Shown: piece by piece, positions 1-8,855 of the stretch
How positions within the stretch are numbered: the first letter of the stretch is position 1
Layout of the letters: the number at the start of each line of letters is the position of its first letter
Assembly (NCBI GenBank): GCA_001644975.1
Contig: LVCQ01000008.1
Coordinates: forward strand, 1-43,675
DNA: 43,675 bases
Direction: 5' to 3'
Source: Piscirickettsiaceae bacterium NZ-RLO1
GTDB taxonomy: Bacteria > Pseudomonadota > Gammaproteobacteria > Piscirickettsiales > Piscirickettsiaceae
Translations under genes and position numbers: made by a program
The notes under the pieces: generated by a model
Database searches by the model: none
The model's input: the letters and a program-made list of their open reading frames with translations, nothing else
Told to the model about the DNA's origin: nothing

Positions 1-221
1 TTAAAATTTTATTAAATTTTTATTAATTACTGTATTTCTATCACTTTTAATGATAATAAGCCATTAAGTATAAATATAATTAATCAACTCATTGATATTA
101 AATCATAGAGACGCCGCACCAGTACTTTAGTCCAACTATTAATTCCTAATATAACAATATATTAAATACTTTATTCAGAAATCCGACTGAATTCTCAGTC
201 AATCTATATATAATATAAAGG

Positions 222-761
222 TCAATCAGCTTGATTTAACTGGTAGAGAGCATGCAAACACAACTTATGCTGTTTATCTAAATTAGGGTGATAAAAATCA
301 TCTTTTTTATCATATGTTAATCCAATTTTTTCCATGACTTTCCTAGAGCGCATATTTTTTTTAGCTGTAAAGGAAACAATTTTTTTAATATTTAAATTAT
401 TAAATCCATGCTGCAACACTGCTAATGCACCTTCGGTTGCATAACCTTGATTCCAAAACTCAAAGGCCAAACGCCAACCAATTTCAACCGCAGGTGAAAA
501 GTGCGCATTAAACTCCACGAAACTTAAACCAATAAAACCGATAAACACCCTAGTTTTCTTCAATTCCACAGCATAAAAGGTATACCCTAATTTACCAAAC
601 TGGCTATTTGCTGCCAGAATAAATTTTTGGGTCAACGCTCTATTAATTTTATTAGGGAAGAATTCCATTACATGCGAATCTTGGTTAATTTGGTACATCT
701 TTTCAAAATCACTATCCTGCCAAGTACGCAAGATAAGTCGCTCTGTTACTATAATATTCAT
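222..761 (-). CDS. GNAT family N-acetyltransferase (RimJ/RimL type)
   Basis: A 179-residue protein that reads as a RimJ/RimL-like acetyltransferase, transferring acetyl from acetyl-CoA to an amino group; the substrate cannot be told. The N-terminus has the family opening (TERLILRTWQDSDF, about residues 6-19). The middle has the EIGWRL strand and the NQGYATEGALAVLQHGF segment, which corresponds to the acetyl-CoA binding motif (Q/R-x-x-G-x-G/A). The end has the family's N-x-x-S-x-x-V-x-E-K-I-G-L element (NMRSRKVMEKIGL). Length is normal for the family. It stands alone on the minus strand with about 85 bases to the next gene. Family assignment is firm; whether it modifies ribosomal proteins, as RimJ/L do, or a small molecule is unknown. 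Confidence 0.85.
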   Translation of the reverse strand: MNIIVTERLILRTWQDSDFEKMYQINQDSHVMEFFPNKINRALTQKFILAANSQFGKLGYTFYAVELKKTRVFIGFIGLSFVEFNAHFSPAVEIGWRLAFEFWNQGYATEGALAVLQHGFNNLNIKKIVSFTAKKNMRSRKVMEKIGLTYDKKDDFYHPNLDKQHKLCLHALYQLNQAD

Positions 762-845
762 CTACTATTAGCTCGATTATAATAATATTTACAGATTATA
801 AAGCATTTAGCCTCATATAAAAGAGCTAATTTAATCAAAACTTAT

Positions 846-1355
846 TTACAGTGTATTCTCTGTCACATTACCAAGCTCAACATTCTTCTTATTGCTCTTT
901 TCCTGCACTAACTGATGTATAAATAAGGCGCTCGAATTCTGATTCTTACTCTGTTTTTGCTTTTTAACTATGATAGCGTCAAGAATCTCATAAATACTAG
1001 GTTCTTTATACTGCAGTGCCTGAGGAACACAAGGAACGCCATCAAAAAACCGCCGGATATGATTACCTCGATTTAACTCGCCAAATCGATTAGTAAACTT
1101 AGGACCAATCCACCCCTTTGTTGATTTATCACCAAATTTATGTAATTTCTCTTTTATTTCAGATTTAACTTCATTAATTGATAAATAATCCTCGTTCTTC
1201 ATTTCTTTAAGCTCAGAGCTCAAAGACTTTAGAACCTCAGCGCGGTTAACCCGACGAGTGCGATAATCACCCGTTATACTGGCTAACTTTACCAATTCAT
1301 CGGCAAGCTGGTCCACACGACGAATAATTTCATCAAATACCTCACTATATTTCAT
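846..1355 (-). CDS. Hypothetical protein, 169 aa
   Basis: I do not recognise this protein. It is hydrophilic and charged, without signal peptide or membrane segment, and its first 75 residues look helical (alternating Leu/Ile with Glu/Lys). An AAGGAA ribosome binding site about ten bases before the ATG supports the start. The middle carries a more distinctive stretch (GWIGPKFTNRFGELNRGNH, about residues 81-99). The C-terminus is polar and ends NVTENTL. It sits alone between the GNAT gene and tRNA-Ser. In a Dot/Icm-carrying organism such a cytosolic orphan could be a translocated effector, but nothing in the sequence proves that. Confidence 0.65.
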   Translation of the reverse strand: MKYSEVFDEIIRRVDQLADELVKLASITGDYRTRRVNRAEVLKSLSSELKEMKNEDYLSINEVKSEIKEKLHKFGDKSTKGWIGPKFTNRFGELNRGNHIRRFFDGVPCVPQALQYKEPSIYEILDAIIVKKQKQSKNQNSSALFIHQLVQEKSNKKNVELGNVTENTL

Positions 1356-1622
1356 ATTTTATAATTTCCTTGTTATTTTATGATTCTATTATTAAACCAA
1401 AACACACCATATAAGCTTAGATAAACTTAAATTAAAATAATAAAAACTAGTTGTTATATTTACTTCCCCTGTCACATATTTTTTATTATGATAAATTATA
1501 ATAAACAGAATTTTTATTGAAAAAATCATTGATTATTTATGGATGAAATAAAAAAATATTTTTATAAAATATGAATTTTAAATTTAGATAATTTATTAGA
1601 TAAATAAATTGTGATAAAAAAC

Positions 1623-1713
1623 TGGCGGAGGGACAGGGATTCGAACCCTGGAAGGGCTATTAACCCTTGCCGGTTTTCAAGACCGGTGCATTCAACCGCT
1701 CTGCCATCCCTCC
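1623..1713 (-). tRNA. tRNA-Ser (anticodon UGA)
   Basis: Read on the minus strand, the gene starts GGAGGGA and ends TCCCTCC-G-CCA, giving a seven-pair acceptor stem and an encoded CCA end. The anticodon arm is CCGGTCTTGAAAACCGG, with TGA in the loop. A long variable arm (AAGGGTTAATAGCCCTT), typical of tRNA-Ser, follows, then the T arm with GGTTCGAATCC. All arms pair well. It reads UCA and related serine codons. Confidence 0.97.
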
Positions 1714-1860
1714 GTTCAGGATCAGAATAGTACCTGAACCTGACTCAAATGTGAAGCTATTTTTTGAATTTATTAGCTTTTCTTTATGAAAGGCGTTAAA
1801 CACGGCGCTTAATAATTGACCATTGGTCCTCTATTTACCATGCTTAACTGAGGAGGCCTT

Positions 1861-2556
1861 ATGATTGAATTCCATCAAGTCAGTAAAATTTACCCAGGTA
1901 AGCGTGTTGGCCTAAATAACGTCAGTTTTAAGCTCAATCAAGGTGAACTTGCCTTTCTCACTGGGCATTCTGGCGCAGGAAAAAGCACGTTACTAAAATT
2001 AATTTCTCGCATAGAGTTACCAACACTTGGAGAAATTATCGTCGATAAGCGCAATGTCGCACGTATTCCACAGCGAGACCTGCCCTTTTATCGGCGCAAA
2101 TTGGGCATGATCTTGCAAGATCCCATTTTACTTTACGATCGCAGTGTGTTTCATAATGTTGCTTTGCCTTTAATTATGGCGGGCGTTAATCATAAAGAAT
2201 TAAAAACACGCGTCAGCGCAGCATTAAGTCATGTGGGCATGTCCAAAAAGAGCCAACTGATGCCACGCGAGCTGTCTGCCGGCGAACAACAGCGCATTAA
2301 TATTGCCAGGACCCTTGCCAATATGCCAAGTATTATTCTTGCAGACGAGCCTACAGGGAATTTAGACCCCGAACTTGCGCGCACAATTATGCAGTTATTC
2401 CACACTCTCAGCCAAACCGGTGTCAGCATTATCATTGCTACTCATGATGTTAGCCTCGTGCAAGAGCATCAACAGCGTATTTTTCACCTTGAACAAGGAG
2501 CCTTAGTCAGTGACGAAAAAAGCCTCGCTAAACCCCAAATTACCGCCGAAAAATAA
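1861..2556 (+). CDS. ftsE: Cell division ATP-binding protein FtsE
   Basis: The ATPase half of the FtsEX ABC complex, which sits at the septum on the inner membrane and controls peptidoglycan hydrolases at division. It has the ABC motifs in order: Walker A GHSGAGKST (residues 35-43), Q-loop around LQDP (85-88), signature LSAGEQQR (138-145) and Walker B ILADEPTGNLD (159-169), then the H-loop in ATHD. The length of 231 residues is close to the usual FtsE, about 220, with a slightly longer C-terminal tail. A strong GAGGAGG ribosome binding site precedes the ATG. It overlaps ftsX by 47 bases, the usual arrangement of a coupled pair. Base composition is less AT-rich than in the secretion genes downstream. 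Confidence 0.97.
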   Translation: MIEFHQVSKIYPGKRVGLNNVSFKLNQGELAFLTGHSGAGKSTLLKLISRIELPTLGEIIVDKRNVARIPQRDLPFYRRKLGMILQDPILLYDRSVFHNVALPLIMAGVNHKELKTRVSAALSHVGMSKKSQLMPRELSAGEQQRINIARTLANMPSIILADEPTGNLDPELARTIMQLFHTLSQTGVSIIIATHDVSLVQEHQQRIFHLEQGALVSDEKSLAKPQITAEK

Positions 2557-3475
2557 CACGCCTTGGCAATGGCTAACGTTTCAGCTCGTCGCTTGCAAGC
2601 TCAGCCTCTCTAAACTTGCCGAACACCCTTGGGGTTTTATCATTACCAATTGCGTCATTGCTTTAGGGTTAAGCTTACCAATTATTTTATTTTTATTACT
2701 TAAAAATATCACCCCATTGCAAAGCTCATTAGCAGGCACCACGCAAATTTCTGTCTTTACCCATACCAAAGCCACCGATCAACACATCAACGCCCTCGGT
2801 AAGTTACTAGAAAAAAATCCAAACCTTAAACGTATTGACTACATCGGCCCCAAAGAGGCTCTCGATGAGTTTAAAGCCTTTGCCAGCTTTCAACTGGCCA
2901 TTAAATCACTTGCCGAAAATCCATTACCTGGTGTTTATGTTGTCGAACCTCAAGATCACTTTGTCGAACAGCATCAACTCACCCGCTTAGCCAAGCAGCT
3001 CTCACAGTTAGACCATGTAGAATCTGTCCAACTCGATCTCGCTTGGGCCGAGCGCCTGATGCGTTTTACCACACTCAGTAAACGCATATTTTTTAGCGTC
3101 AGTATATTACTTGGCTTAGCGTTAGCCTTAATTATCTATAACAGCCTCAGGTTATTATTAAACCAAAGCCACGATGAAATTCGTGTTATGGCCATATTAG
3201 GTGGCACCCGTCATTTTATTCAACGCCCGTACCTTTACTTAGGCGCTTTTTACGGCTTCACCAGCGCATTACTTAGCCTACTCATTATTCAATTAATTTA
3301 TTGGTGGCTAAAAGCTCCAGTAGACTCATTCTCTCGCCTCTACCACAGCCAAATAGCTTTGCACAACATTAATTTATTTGAGGCTGGCATACTGATCATC
3401 ATCAGCATGTTGCTAAGCGGCCTAAGTGCCTGGCTGACCACCCGACATTATTTAAAAAAATTACAACTATGTTAA
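2510..3475 (+). CDS. ftsX: Cell division protein FtsX
   Basis: The membrane half of FtsEX. The 321-residue protein has a first membrane segment around residues 42-65, then a periplasmic domain containing the FtsX patterns ISVFTHTKAT and IDYIGPKEALDEFKAF. Three further membrane segments follow in the C-terminal third (about residues 195-220, 243-268 and 287-312), the standard four-helix topology. Translation most likely starts at the GTG at 2510, because AAGGAG lies nine bases upstream inside ftsE; this makes a 47-base overlap and suggests translational coupling. The gene ends about 30 bases before the stop of the convergent gene on the other strand. Confidence 0.96.
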   Translation: MTKKASLNPKLPPKNNTPWQWLTFQLVACKLSLSKLAEHPWGFIITNCVIALGLSLPIILFLLLKNITPLQSSLAGTTQISVFTHTKATDQHINALGKLLEKNPNLKRIDYIGPKEALDEFKAFASFQLAIKSLAENPLPGVYVVEPQDHFVEQHQLTRLAKQLSQLDHVESVQLDLAWAERLMRFTTLSKRIFFSVSILLGLALALIIYNSLRLLLNQSHDEIRVMAILGGTRHFIQRPYLYLGAFYGFTSALLSLLIIQLIYWWLKAPVDSFSRLYHSQIALHNINLFEAGILIIISMLLSGLSAWLTTRHYLKKLQLC

Positions 3476-3505
3476 CACCAATAATGCATACTACCCTCTA
3501 AAATA

Positions 3506-4255
3506 CTATTCTATTTCAAATCCATACTCGATTGATTTGTCTTGACTATTTTTATGGGTATGCTGAAGAAAAACCGCAGCTTGTCTTCTTGCCTCGACTT
3601 CAAATTTATTAATATCAGTAAATCCACTACCTTGCATTTCTTCTTGCTGCAACTGTAAAGCGAACTTCCAATCACTGCCTTCTAATAATTTTTTCTGAGC
3701 CTGCTCGTCATCTTTAAGATCACAAAAGTCATCCTCATCAAAAAGCGTAGAGTTAAGTTCCCCAACCTTATGAGCGGCAGCAAGCGCATGTTGCAATAAA
3801 GGCTCTTGTAGCTTAACAACGTCTTCTTGATTTAATGTTTGAGGATCAATATCCGTTTCAGCCAAAATCGCCAATGTCTTTTGCAAAGAGTCAGATTCCA
3901 TTAATACCTGACAATTACTAACATTTAATAAGTCCTGCTCGCCTAGAAATGAAATTGCCCAACGCATATCCTTATTCGCTTCATCCTCAATAAGGTCTAA
4001 AATTCCATTAATAGTACCCTCAAACTCATTCTCTCCCAATAAACCCACGTCATACAAAGAACCCAATGCATAACGATAACTGAGAGATTTCATAATTTTC
4101 TGCCAATTGCCAGAATCAAGCTCTCCCATATTGTCTAAAGCCTGAGCGGCTTTAAGCAAAAAGTCATCCTCTTTAAGTTCCTTTTTCACTTTATCATTAT
4201 ACAAATTATTTTTTCTTAAGAATCTTTCCAACTCTTTCTTATTTTCTATGGCCAT
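3506..4255 (-). CDS. Hypothetical acidic protein, 249 aa
   Basis: I do not recognise it. The protein is strongly acidic and mostly helical, with many short Asp/Glu-rich stretches (KKELKEDDF, DEDDFCDLKDDEQ) and no signal peptide or membrane segment. It may hold several similar helical units: segments of the type LxxAQALDNMGELDSG, HALAAAHKVGELNSTLF and GSDWKFALQLQ recur, suggesting a helical-repeat fold. It converges with ftsX and is followed upstream by about 190 bases of AT-rich DNA. A soluble, helical, acidic orphan fits an effector or an effector-associated protein in this setting, but that is inference only. Confidence 0.65.
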   Translation of the reverse strand: MAIENKKELERFLRKNNLYNDKVKKELKEDDFLLKAAQALDNMGELDSGNWQKIMKSLSYRYALGSLYDVGLLGENEFEGTINGILDLIEDEANKDMRWAISFLGEQDLLNVSNCQVLMESDSLQKTLAILAETDIDPQTLNQEDVVKLQEPLLQHALAAAHKVGELNSTLFDEDDFCDLKDDEQAQKKLLEGSDWKFALQLQQEEMQGSGFTDINKFEVEARRQAAVFLQHTHKNSQDKSIEYGFEIE

Positions 4256-4382
4256 ATTCGTTTAACCTACTAATAGTGATTACTGCTGACCATACTCACA
4301 TAGCTGTCTAGTATTTTATACTGTGAATTACACTTAGTTTTTAAGTCTTTTATAAAACCAAAATAGCTTTAAATATAAAATA

Positions 4383-4414
4383 ATAAGCGCCTGTTAAAAT
4401 AACTAAGCGCTTAT
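4383..4414 (-). terminator. Probable Rho-independent terminator after the permease gene
   Basis: An eight-pair inverted repeat (ATAAGCGC at 4383-4390 and GCGCTTAT at 4407-4414) with a 16-base loop lies just beyond the stop codon of the minus-strand permease gene. Read on the minus strand it is followed by TTATTTTA. The T tract is broken, so termination strength is uncertain. Confidence 0.5.
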
Positions 4415-4448
4415 ATAAATTATTCAATTTAAATTTGATTTCAAAAAA

Positions 4449-5909
4449 TCACGAACGAGTAGCAGGAATTGGCTCTTCAGTAAGTTCAATATTTTTTAAG
4501 GGAATCAACTTATTTTTCTTAATAAATTTATGAATAATAACTAAAACTAAAAACAAAACGATGCCACAATAATTAATAATAAACCCTGAAAAACTTGCCT
4601 CGTTGTTGATAATATCCATTACCTCTTGGCCAATTAAAATAGCAATAATCAAGGCCATCGCAGTAATCGGCGCAAATGGAAACCAACGTGACCGATAAGG
4701 CAATTGATTTAAGTCTTTCCCTTGCAATAGATACGCCCGACGAAAGCGATAATGACTTAAACAAATACCAAACCAAGCAATATAACCAGCATAACTGACC
4801 ATATTCACCAGCCAACTAAATATTAGCCCACCATGATAAGTTGACGCTAAAATCAACACCACGCTAATTAAAGCGGTTACAATCACACCGATAACCGGCA
4901 CACCATATTTATTCACCCGCTGAAAAGATCCTGAGGCTTCCTTCACTTTACCCATATGCCATAGCATCCGTGACGCTGTATACATACTAGCATTAGCTGC
5001 AGATAAAATCGCTGTAATCACCACAAGATTCATGATCGATGCGGCAAACTTAATTCCTGCATTTTCAAACACAATTGTAAACGGGCTACTTGCAACACTC
5101 GAATGAGCATTCACTAGATTACTATCCGTATAAGGAATCAAAAAGCTAATCACAGTAATAGCCAAAATATAAAATAAAACAATGCGCCAAAATACGGTTT
5201 TTACCGCTTTCGGAATGGTTTTCTTCGGCTCATCGGCTTCTCCTGCAGCAACACCCATCAGCTCAACTCCTTGAAACGAATATCCTGCAATTAAAAAGAC
5301 ACTGAAAAAGCCAAACAGGCCATGATGAAACGGCGCATCACCTAAGGTAATATTATCAAAGCCTATACTCCCCTGTGAGCCAACTAAACCAAAAATCATT
5401 AACGTCCCCACAGTAATAAAAATAATCACTGCAGCCACTTTAATAAAGGCAATCCAGTATTCAACTTCACCATATAGCTTCACTGCCACAAGATTAATCG
5501 CCAAAATCAGCAAGAAAAATAGTGCACTCCAAATCCATACATCAACATGCGGAAACCAAAACTGCATGACCAAACCGGCAGCAATTACTTCTGAGGCCAC
5601 AACAAACACCCAGTTAAACCAATAATTCCAACTCATAGCAAAACCAAACGAAGGGTCTACATATCTGGCAGCATCATCACAAAATGATCCTGTCGTTGGT
5701 GAAAATGCGGTTAGCTCACCCAAGCTGGTCATAACAAATAATACAATGACAGCAACCAATAAATAACCCAATATGGCGCCTCCCGGGCCGCCACTATGAA
5801 CCGCTCCCCCACTCGCCAATAATAATCCCGTGCCGATAGTTCCCCCCAATGCCAACATAATTAAGTGGCGAGGTTTTAAGTTTCGTTGCAGTGTCTGATT
5901 CGTTTCCAT
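4449..5909 (-). CDS. Amino acid permease of the APC/AAT family, LysP-like
   Basis: A 486-residue inner-membrane transporter with about twelve membrane segments. The first helix carries the family signature MLALGGTIGTGLLLASG (near residues 18-34), which binds the substrate carboxylate, and GGPGGAILGYLL follows. The run GFAMSWNYWFNWVFVVASE, the segment GYSFQGVELMGVAAGEA and the ending ISHYRFRRAY/LPYRS type region (LSHYRFRRAYLLQ, LPYRSRWFP) resemble the lysine permease LysP closely. Close relatives carry other cationic or neutral amino acids, so the substrate is inferred. An AGGA site seven bases before the ATG supports the start. It stands alone, with a possible terminator behind it and a long non-coding region upstream. 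Confidence 0.85.
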   Translation of the reverse strand: METNQTLQRNLKPRHLIMLALGGTIGTGLLLASGGAVHSGGPGGAILGYLLVAVIVLFVMTSLGELTAFSPTTGSFCDDAARYVDPSFGFAMSWNYWFNWVFVVASEVIAAGLVMQFWFPHVDVWIWSALFFLLILAINLVAVKLYGEVEYWIAFIKVAAVIIFITVGTLMIFGLVGSQGSIGFDNITLGDAPFHHGLFGFFSVFLIAGYSFQGVELMGVAAGEADEPKKTIPKAVKTVFWRIVLFYILAITVISFLIPYTDSNLVNAHSSVASSPFTIVFENAGIKFAASIMNLVVITAILSAANASMYTASRMLWHMGKVKEASGSFQRVNKYGVPVIGVIVTALISVVLILASTYHGGLIFSWLVNMVSYAGYIAWFGICLSHYRFRRAYLLQGKDLNQLPYRSRWFPFAPITAMALIIAILIGQEVMDIINNEASFSGFIINYCGIVLFLVLVIIHKFIKKNKLIPLKNIELTEEPIPATRS

Positions 5910-6359
5910 GCAATGTCCTATTCAATAAAAAAATTAAAAATGCAAAATAAAAAGCAAATTTAGTAAAAAAATAATCGCTGCAATAATAGCTAACTAAAAA
6001 CAATCGATAAGATCAGCCATCAACTATAAAAAATATTTAAGCCTTCAGCCTTATTGCGATTCTCAGGTTTCCAGTCTTTAAAAGCTAGATGATAAAAAGA
6101 TAAGCGATTAGTCGCAATGATAATGATAGTGGTAGTGATGTCGATGCAAAGACAGGGAAGGGTAAGGATGAAGATAATGATGATGAGAAGGAACAACAGC
6201 CAAGATGGGAATGATACTGATGTTTTGCGGGTCTCTGCTTCTCATTGTTAAAGCCTTTTCTTAAGTCTTGCTCTATTGTATTTAGTATTATTAATAAAAA
6301 CGCTATACAGCTTTTCATACTAGCGAAAAGGCTTCATCGGTGCAAGAGGTGATTGAGCC
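5910..6359. other. 450-base gene-free region with possible coding remnant
   Basis: This holds the upstream region of the permease gene and the downstream side of fumC. The part at about 6098-6215 is richer in G+C and, read on the plus strand, gives an open stretch of Asp, Glu and Lys codons ending EKEQQPRWE before a stop. It has no good start codon or ribosome binding site, so I read it as a possible gene remnant rather than a gene. No RNA gene or clear promoter was recognised. Confidence 0.4.
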
Positions 6360-7751
6360 CTAAGGCGCAATCATATTGGCAGGATTAACCGCTTGGTCAA
6401 ATTCATCTGCACTTAAATAACCCAATTTTAAACCAGCTTCTTTTAAGCTAGTGCCTTCTTTATGTGCTGTTTTAGCAATCATAGCCGCCTTGTCATAACC
6501 AATCACCTGATTCAATGCCGTCACAAGCATTAAAGAATGCTGCAAAAAGTAGTCAATCCGCTCGTTATTCGCCTGTAACCCCTCAATACAGAACTCTTTA
6601 AAGCTACGTGATGCATCCGCCAGTAGCTGGATTGAATGGAGTACATTATGCACCATCACCGGTTTAAAGACATTTAACTCAAAGTTGCCTTGGCTACCAG
6701 CAAACCCAACAGCCGCATCATTGCCCATCACCTGCACACACACCATCGTCATTGCCTCACATTGGGTCGGGTTGACTTTGCCCGGCATAATCGATGAACC
6801 GGGTTCATTTTCAGGCAAAATTAACTCACCCAAGCCACAACGTGGGCCAGAGCCTAACCAACGTACATCATTAGCAATTTTCATCAATGCAGCAGCCAAT
6901 GTCTTCAAAGAACCACTCATTTGTACCATTGCATCATGCGCGGCAAGCACAGCAAACTTATTCTCGGCTGAACTAAATTTTAAGCCGGTTTCTTTGGCAA
7001 TAAACTTAGCGGCTTTCTTTGCAAATTTAGGGTGGGTATTTAAGCCTGTACCTACAGCAGTGCCCCCTAATGCCAATTCATACAGATGAGTTAAATTATT
7101 TTCAATATAACCAATCGCCTGATTAAGCTGTGTTACATAACCTGAAAACTCTTGACCTAAGGTTAGTGGCACGGCATCTTGCAAGTGGGTACGGCCAATT
7201 TTAATAATATGTTGATATTCTGTTTGCTTATCAGCAATCGCATCACGCAGCGCTTTTATTTCAGGAAGCAAGTGATGAACGATGGTCTCTACTGTCGCAA
7301 TATACATCGCCGTTGGAAAAGTATCATTCGATGATTGAGACATATTGACATGGTCATTAGGGTGAATCGGATCTTTACTGCCTTTTTCTCCACCCGCGAT
7401 TTCTATCGCTCGATTCGCAATTACTTCATTACTGTTCATATTGGTCTGCGTGCCACTACCGGTTTGCCATACCCGTAGAGGAAAATGAGCATCAAGCTGG
7501 CCAGCAATCACCTCATCTGCAGCTTGGACAATTAACTTGGCTTTCTCTGCTGGCAATTTATCTAAGGACTCATTCGTCAGCGCCGCCGCTTTTTTTAATA
7601 CACCAAGCGCACGAATCATCGCCCGTGGCATAATATCGTGACCAATGGCAAAGTGATGTAACGAGCGTTCGGTCTGAGCTCCCCAATACTTATCGCTTGC
7701 AACCTCAATCTCACCCATGCTATCGGTTTCTATACGCACTGCTTTTGTCAT
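6360..7751 (-). CDS. fumC: Class II fumarate hydratase (fumarase C)
   Basis: Interconverts fumarate and L-malate in the TCA cycle without an iron-sulfur cluster. The fumarase/aspartase superfamily signature [11 protein letters not shown] is present near residue 320. [31 protein letters not shown] and the [14 protein letters not shown] block with the catalytic region are intact. I place the start at the ATG at 7751 (463 residues), because AAAGGTGA lies at the right distance for it. A GTG three codons upstream is in frame but overlaps that site. Length equals the usual 460-467. A candidate sigma-70 promoter and a perfect Fur box lie upstream, consistent with an iron-independent fumarase being tuned to iron supply, although the Fur box could serve the other strand instead. 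Confidence 0.97.
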   Translation of the reverse strand: MTKAVRIETDSMGEIEVASDKYWGAQTERSLHHFAIGHDIMPRAMIRALGVLKKAAALTNESLDKLPAEKAKLIVQAADEVIAGQLDAHFPLRVWQTGSGTQTNMNSNEVIANRAIEIAGGEKGSKDPIHPNDHVNMSQSSNDTFPTAMYIATVETIVHHLLPEIKALRDAIADKQTEYQHIIKIGRTHLQDAVPLTLGQEFSGYVTQLNQAIGYIENNLTHLYELALGGTAVGTGLNTHPKFAKKAAKFIAKETGLKFSSAENKFAVLAAHDAMVQMSGSLKTLAAALMKIANDVRWLGSGPRCGLGELILPENEPGSSIMPGKVNPTQCEAMTMVCVQVMGNDAAVGFAGSQGNFELNVFKPVMVHNVLHSIQLLADASRSFKEFCIEGLQANNERIDYFLQHSLMLVTALNQVIGYDKAAMIAKTAHKEGTSLKEAGLKLGYLSADEFDQAVNPANMIAP

Positions 7752-7812
7752 TTTTATCACCTTTTTTTAGCGTTGATTTATATAAACTCTGCCTAGAGTA
7801 AAGCGCACTGCC

Positions 7813-7841
7813 TATAAATTCAACCCAACACAGTTCAGCAA
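7813..7841 (-). promoter_or_regulatory. Candidate promoter of fumC
   Basis: On the minus strand, TTGCTG (7841-7836) and TTTATA (7818-7813) are separated by exactly 17 bases, a reasonable sigma-70 -35/-10 pair, about 60 bases before the fumC ATG. The -10 element matches the consensus only moderately. Confidence 0.4.
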
Positions 7842-7863
7842 AAAATAATTACCATAAATAACT

Positions 7864-7878
7864 TGATAATGATTATCA
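7864..7878. promoter_or_regulatory. Fur box (perfect 7-1-7 match)
   Basis: TGATAAT-G-ATTATCA is a perfect inverted repeat of the ferric uptake regulator 7-1-7 consensus. It lies between fumC (minus strand) and the DUF4402 gene (plus strand). It is about 23 bases upstream of the candidate fumC -35, so its more direct target may be a plus-strand transcript starting just after it. Confidence 0.7.
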
Positions 7879-7892
7879 TTTATATTAACATT

Positions 7893-7962
7893 ATAACTGT
7901 TCAACGGCAGCTCTATCATGCAGGTAGAGATTTTACCTCCCCTCAATTGGGGGAGGACTTTT
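7893..7962 (+). ncRNA. Candidate Fur-controlled small RNA
   Basis: Directly downstream of the Fur box lie about 70 bases that fold as two consecutive hairpins. The first is CTCTATC (7911-7917) with GGTAGAG (7923-7929), one G-U pair and a five-base loop. The second is the terminator-like CCTCCCC (7936-7942) with GGGGAGG (7950-7956), followed by ACTTTT. No open reading frame fits. The order Fur box, short transcript, terminator is how RyhB/PrrF-type RNAs are built. The ends given are estimates and no strong -35 was found, so this is an inference from layout and structure. Confidence 0.35.
7936..7962 (+). terminator. GC-rich terminator-like hairpin
   Basis: A seven-pair GC-rich stem (7936-7942 with 7950-7956) is followed on the plus strand by ACTTTT, giving a short T run. 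It would stop a plus-strand transcript starting at the Fur box before it reached the gene at 8179. It stands out strongly from its AT-rich surroundings. Confidence 0.5.
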
Positions 7963-8111
7963 ACCGCCAAGCCCCTCTCCCACAAGTTTATTTCTTTAAT
8001 TCCAAATAGTTATAAAGCGTAGTATTTTGTTATAGATGACAAAAAAACAGAGATCTCACACACAACACAGATCAATTCTCTTTTTTATTTCTGTAAAACC
8101 ACAGCTATTCC

Positions 8112-8151
8112 TTAAGTGAACCTTAAGAAAAATAAACACAAGGTTCCTTAA
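8112..8151 (+). promoter_or_regulatory. Leader hairpin ahead of the first DUF4402 gene
   Basis: TTAAG-T-GAACCTT (8112-8124) pairs with AAGGTTC-CTTAA (8140-8151), a twelve-pair stem with a single bulged base and an AT-rich loop, followed by six A residues. It lies 28 bases before the start codon, so it would be in the 5' leader of the mRNA and may stabilise or regulate it, or mark the promoter region. No known riboswitch family was recognised. Confidence 0.4.
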
Positions 8152-8178
8152 AAAAATTATTGGTATGGAGACCTCTAA

Positions 8179-8616
8179 ATGAGAAAATTAGCACTAGCCC
8201 TATCATCTATGCTTGCAATTACAACCGCAGCCACACTAACACCTGCCATTGCTGCTGATCGCACCAATTTAACTATGAGCGCAATTGTTATCACGCCATT
8301 GAATATTGTTCAAACTCGTGCCATGAACTTTGGTTACATCTATAAACCCGCTTCTGGTACAGCAACAAAGCGATCAACTGCGCTCTTTAGAGTCACCGGT
8401 GAAGGCAATGCCAATGTCCGCATCAGCCATGCACCAACCGCAATCATCGCCAATGGCTCAAACCGTCTAACAGTCCGTTTAACCGGTGCAGGCACTAGCC
8501 GACTGCCAGCTAGTGGCGCACTCAATAAAGCAATTGGCGGCACTGTAACCGTAGCAAGTACAACAACTAACGGGCGTTATGTTGGCTCAACTGTGGTAAC
8601 AGCCAGCTACTTATAA
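8179..8616 (+). CDS. Secreted DUF4402-type protein (paralog 1)
   Basis: A 145-residue exported protein with a clear signal peptide (about residues 1-26, cleavage after AIA). The mature part has the DUF4402 pattern: an opening strand ending in ITPLNIVQTRAMNFG, a GxxTxxSTALFRVTGEGNANVRIS region, and a closing TNGRYVGSTVVTASYL. It should be a small all-beta domain. DUF4402 proteins are found outside the cytoplasm and related folds occur in pilin-like surface proteins; the precise role is unknown. A GGAG ribosome binding site precedes the ATG. The next gene is a clear paralog. The gene is less AT-rich than the effector-like genes, and a strong hairpin follows it. Confidence 0.8.
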   Translation: MRKLALALSSMLAITTAATLTPAIAADRTNLTMSAIVITPLNIVQTRAMNFGYIYKPASGTATKRSTALFRVTGEGNANVRISHAPTAIIANGSNRLTVRLTGAGTSRLPASGALNKAIGGTVTVASTTTNGRYVGSTVVTASYL

Positions 8617-8666
8617 GCATGATCGATTTTAACCACTCAAAATTATATTTAACCTAAATGACGAAA

Positions 8667-8699
8667 TGCGCCATAGCCTACCTCTCAGGCTATGGCGCA
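8667..8699 (+). terminator. Perfect 13-pair hairpin, probable terminator
   Basis: TGCGCCATAGCCT (8667-8679) and AGGCTATGGCGCA (8687-8699) are exact inverted repeats with a seven-base loop, about 50 bases after the first DUF4402 gene. No immediate T run follows on the plus strand, so it may end transcription weakly or protect the transcript's 3' end. Confidence 0.55.
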
Positions 8700-8855
8700 A
8701 CTATCTCAGTTTTAATCAATTCCAGAAAATGTTTCACAAAAAAAATTCAAATAATTTCAGTGGTCATTATTAATCCAAGCAAATAATATAGAAAAGTAGG
8801 CATAAAGCCTGCATGCAATAAGACGCATGATAGTTATGATAAAAGGAGAGTTATC

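Noticed and set aside
1623-1713. tRNA-Ser as an integration site for the Dot/Icm region
   Set aside because: No second copy of the tRNA 3' end was noticed elsewhere in the window, no integrase gene is present, and core genes such as ftsEX and fumC lie between the tRNA and the secretion genes.
5910-6060. Lysine riboswitch in the leader of the LysP-like gene
   Set aside because: The leader is short and AT-rich and none of the conserved lysine riboswitch elements were seen.
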